DNA from: a virus
Length of the DNA: 31,572 bases
Direction: 5' to 3' (one strand)
Virus record (IMG/VR): IMGVR_UViG_3300035204_000383
Coordinates: 1 to 31,572 of that record
Positions 29,376 through 31,572 of the stretch are shown here, piece by piece (within the stretch, counting starts at the first letter, position 1; each line of letters starts with the position of its first letter). The position numbers and the translations under genes are program-made. Below the pieces are notes generated by a model. That model was not told where the DNA came from and did not search any database. It saw only the letters and a program-made list of their open reading frames with translations.

Positions 29376-31409
29376 ATGGCTTTACAAATAATTCCCGTAG
29401 CAAGCGCATCAAAATTAGAAAAAGAAGCCTTAGCTGCTAACGAAAAAAAGCAACAAGCACCGCTTATCCAAGGGTTGTCTTCTCACGTTCGAAAACGGTG
29501 GGAAGTTATGCGCGACCACAAAAGGCAGGATATCGAAGATCGGCTAACTAAAACAGCTCGAGCTCGTAACATGGAGTACTCTCCAAGCAAGCTAGCCGAA
29601 ATCAAAGCGCAAGGAGGTTCCGAAATATTCATGGGTATTGTCAGTACGAAATGCCGTACAGCCACTGCGTGGTTAAGAGATACTCTACTTGGCACTGGAG
29701 AAGACAAGCCTTGGTCCATCTCTGCAACTCCCATTCCAGATGTTCCACCCGATATTATTACTCGGCTACAAAATATAATGCAGCAAAACCTTATGCAGTT
29801 CTATGCGCAAGGGGGAGGAGAAGTTGACCCTGCAAATCTGAAACAACTAGCATCCGGTATGAAAGATACTGCTATGCGTGAAATGAAATACGAATCGGAG
29901 AAGCGTGTTGATAGGATGGAAAAGAAAATGGAAGACCAACTAATTGAAGGTGGTTTTATTAAGGCTTTATTCGAGTTCACTAACGATATAGCAACTTATC
30001 CTTTCGCAGCTCTTAAAGGTCCTGTTCCACGTAAGCGTTTAGTATTGGAATGGGCAGAAGAAGGATTAGCTCCTACAGAAACTGTTCGGGATGAGTGGGA
30101 ACGTATTGACCCATATAAATTCTATTGGGCTCCTTGGGGAGATGATATACAAAACATGCCTATAATAGAGATACACCATTTAACTAGGGAAGACGTCGAA
30201 GCTATGATAGGCGTCGAAGGCTACGACGAGGACGCGGTACGATCGTTGTTATCGGATTTCGGAATAAGCGGTCTTGAATGGTTAGATCGTGATGATTCAG
30301 AACTCGAAGATTTAGAAGGCAAGGATTTTGATGATGCTACTTCAGATTTAGTAGCTGCAATACAATTGTGGGATTCAATTCCAGGACATTTATTACTTGA
30401 ATGGGGACTGAAAGAAAAAGAGATTGATGATCCCCAAAAATCATATCCGTGTGAAGTATGGATGGTAGATAATGTAGTTATTAAAGCTGTATTAAATTAT
30501 GACCAACTGGGACGGAAGCCATATTACGTTACGTCGTTTGAAAAGGTCCCAGGGAGAATCGACGGCAACGGTGTAGCAGATTTATGTATGGATGCGCAAA
30601 GTATGTGTAATGCTGCAGCTCGTTCCCTATCTAATAATATGGGAATTAGTTCGGGCCCGCAAGTAGGAGTGAATGTAAGTCGCTTACCTGCTGGTGAAGA
30701 TATTACTCAGATGTATCCTTGGAAGATTTGGCAGTTTCAGCAGTCGGAGTACGGAGATGTTTCTCAACCGATAAACTTTTTCCAACCTAATTCAAATGCG
30801 CAAGCCCTTATGGCTGTGTTTGATAGATTTATGGATATTGCAGATGAAATCACAGGCATTCCTAAATATATGACGGGACAGCATGTGCCAGGTGCAGGTC
30901 GTACATCGTCTGGTTTATCTATGTTAATTTCTAATGCAGGTAAAAGTATTAAGCAGGTAATAGCTAACATCGACCATGATGTGCTAACTCCTATGCTCGA
31001 ACGACAGTACCAGAGAAATCTGCGTTATAGTAATGATCCGGATTTGATAGGAGATGTACAAATTATTGCAAAAGGTGCGATGTCACTGGTTGTTAAAGAA
31101 GCAGAGTCCGTTCGTAAAACTGAATTCCTAAGATTAGTATTAGAAAGTCCTGTGGCGCAGCAGATTGTTGGATTGCCTGGAACGGCTGAACTTATGCGTG
31201 ACTTGGCTGGAAATCTCAATACTAATATTGACAGGCTTGTGCCGTCGCGTGAGGATATTGAGAAACAGCAACAACAGCAAATGATGATACAACAACAAAT
31301 GCAGCAGCAGCAAATGGCTGCGGAACAAGCTGCGATGTTGCAGGAAGATGGAACCGAAATGGGTGGTCGACAAGACAATTATATAAGTCCAAAACCAAGC
31401 GGAAGATAA
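29376..31409 (+). CDS. Portal protein, 677 aa
   Basis: It follows the large terminase after 10 bases, with AGGAGA before ATG 29376. Its size and N-terminal content (WEVMRDHKRQDIEDRLTKTAR, IFMGIVSTKCRTATAWLRD) and the EITGIPKYMTGQ segment fit podovirus-type portals, the dodecamer through which DNA enters. The C-terminus is Gln/Met-rich (about 631-660) and low in complexity, like the Gln tract of the giant protein. A short intergenic promoter follows. Confidence 0.85.
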   Translation: MALQIIPVASASKLEKEALAANEKKQQAPLIQGLSSHVRKRWEVMRDHKRQDIEDRLTKTARARNMEYSPSKLAEIKAQGGSEIFMGIVSTKCRTATAWLRDTLLGTGEDKPWSISATPIPDVPPDIITRLQNIMQQNLMQFYAQGGGEVDPANLKQLASGMKDTAMREMKYESEKRVDRMEKKMEDQLIEGGFIKALFEFTNDIATYPFAALKGPVPRKRLVLEWAEEGLAPTETVRDEWERIDPYKFYWAPWGDDIQNMPIIEIHHLTREDVEAMIGVEGYDEDAVRSLLSDFGISGLEWLDRDDSELEDLEGKDFDDATSDLVAAIQLWDSIPGHLLLEWGLKEKEIDDPQKSYPCEVWMVDNVVIKAVLNYDQLGRKPYYVTSFEKVPGRIDGNGVADLCMDAQSMCNAAARSLSNNMGISSGPQVGVNVSRLPAGEDITQMYPWKIWQFQQSEYGDVSQPINFFQPNSNAQALMAVFDRFMDIADEITGIPKYMTGQHVPGAGRTSSGLSMLISNAGKSIKQVIANIDHDVLTPMLERQYQRNLRYSNDPDLIGDVQIIAKGAMSLVVKEAESVRKTEFLRLVLESPVAQQIVGLPGTAELMRDLAGNLNTNIDRLVPSREDIEKQQQQQMMIQQQMQQQQMAAEQAAMLQEDGTEMGGRQDNYISPKPSGR

Positions 31410-31414
31410 ATTTG

Positions 31415-31444
31415 TTGACACAGCTATATATTATTAGGTATTAT
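31415..31444 (+). promoter_or_regulatory. Sigma70-like promoter after the portal gene
   Basis: A perfect -35 TTGACA (31415-31420), an 18-base spacer and -10 TATTAT (31439-31444, 5 of 6). The next ATG is at 31453, eight bases on, the same geometry as the terminase promoter. Confidence 0.7.
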
Positions 31445-31452
31445 ATGAATAA

Positions 31453-31572
31453 ATGATTAATGTTAATAAACTGAGTTCATCAGAGATAACAGCCTTAAAT
31501 AGGATAAGAGAACCAGGAATTAACCAAGTATTAAAAGTACTTCAGGATGAACTTGAAAGTACTAAGCAGAAG
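31453..31572 (+). CDS. Start of a gene downstream of the portal, cut by the window edge
   Basis: Forty codons are open to the last base, beginning MINVNKLSSSEITALNRIRE and continuing as a helical, charged peptide. There is no SD before the ATG, and the strong promoter ends eight bases upstream, so it is probably translated from a leaderless mRNA. Function cannot be judged from the fragment. Confidence 0.6.
   Translation, partial: MINVNKLSSSEITALNRIREPGINQVLKVLQDELESTKQK

Overview
The window is part of the genome of a tailed double-stranded DNA phage. It holds a small terminase candidate, a large terminase, a portal, a giant virion protein, and a replication set built around a family A DNA polymerase, a primase-helicase and a single-strand-binding candidate. 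The portal and the giant ejection-type protein suggest a podovirus-like virion. No integrase, RNA polymerase, tRNA or rRNA gene is visible, and the host cannot be fixed from the sequence. A Gram-negative bacterium is plausible from the clear Shine-Dalgarno sites, sigma70-like promoters and a possible lipoprotein. The ends are probably arbitrary cuts: the giant gene is open at the left edge and a small gene after the portal is open at the right edge.

Layout. (1) Positions 1-7387, + strand: the 3' part of a giant virion protein gene, ending in hairpins including an intrinsic terminator. (2) About 7.4-27.3 kb, - strand: one dense, mostly overlapping block of about 27 genes. Read in transcription order from 27.3 kb down to 7.6 kb, it starts with small unknown genes and an AAA+ (MoxR-like) ATPase. 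Unknown genes, one DUF3150-like, lead to a VWA/metallopeptidase protein. More small unknowns follow, then a winged-helix protein, DNA polymerase, DUF1353 protein, PD-(D/E)XK and VRR-NUC nucleases, HNH-like protein, DUF3310 protein, SNF2-like helicase, HTH protein, SSB candidate and primase-helicase, ending with a HeH-like small protein. (3) About 27.33-27.59 kb: a divergent control region. (4) 27.6 kb to the end, + strand: small terminase candidate, large terminase, portal and the start of one more gene. On a circular or permuted map, region 4 would lead through unseen morphogenesis genes into the giant gene of region 1, converging on the replication block.

The most unusual content is non-coding. 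An odd-centred palindrome, AATATCGGCGATATT and near variants, occurs about ten times between 17.4 and 27.4 kb, mostly just upstream of Shine-Dalgarno sites. An unrelated one-orientation motif, CACGACTCATCGG on the - strand with core CGACTCAT, occurs ten times across 8-27 kb in all three reading frames. A 0.45-kb gene-poor locus at 26.37-26.82 kb has 34-bp direct repeats flanking many TTGTCTTA units and could be a replication origin or control locus. The whole - strand block is almost free of GATC, unlike its flanks. Two + strand genes have strong promoters ending 7-8 bases before ATG, suggesting leaderless mRNAs.

All calls come from reading the sequence by eye. Domain names rest on recognised motifs, not on database searches.
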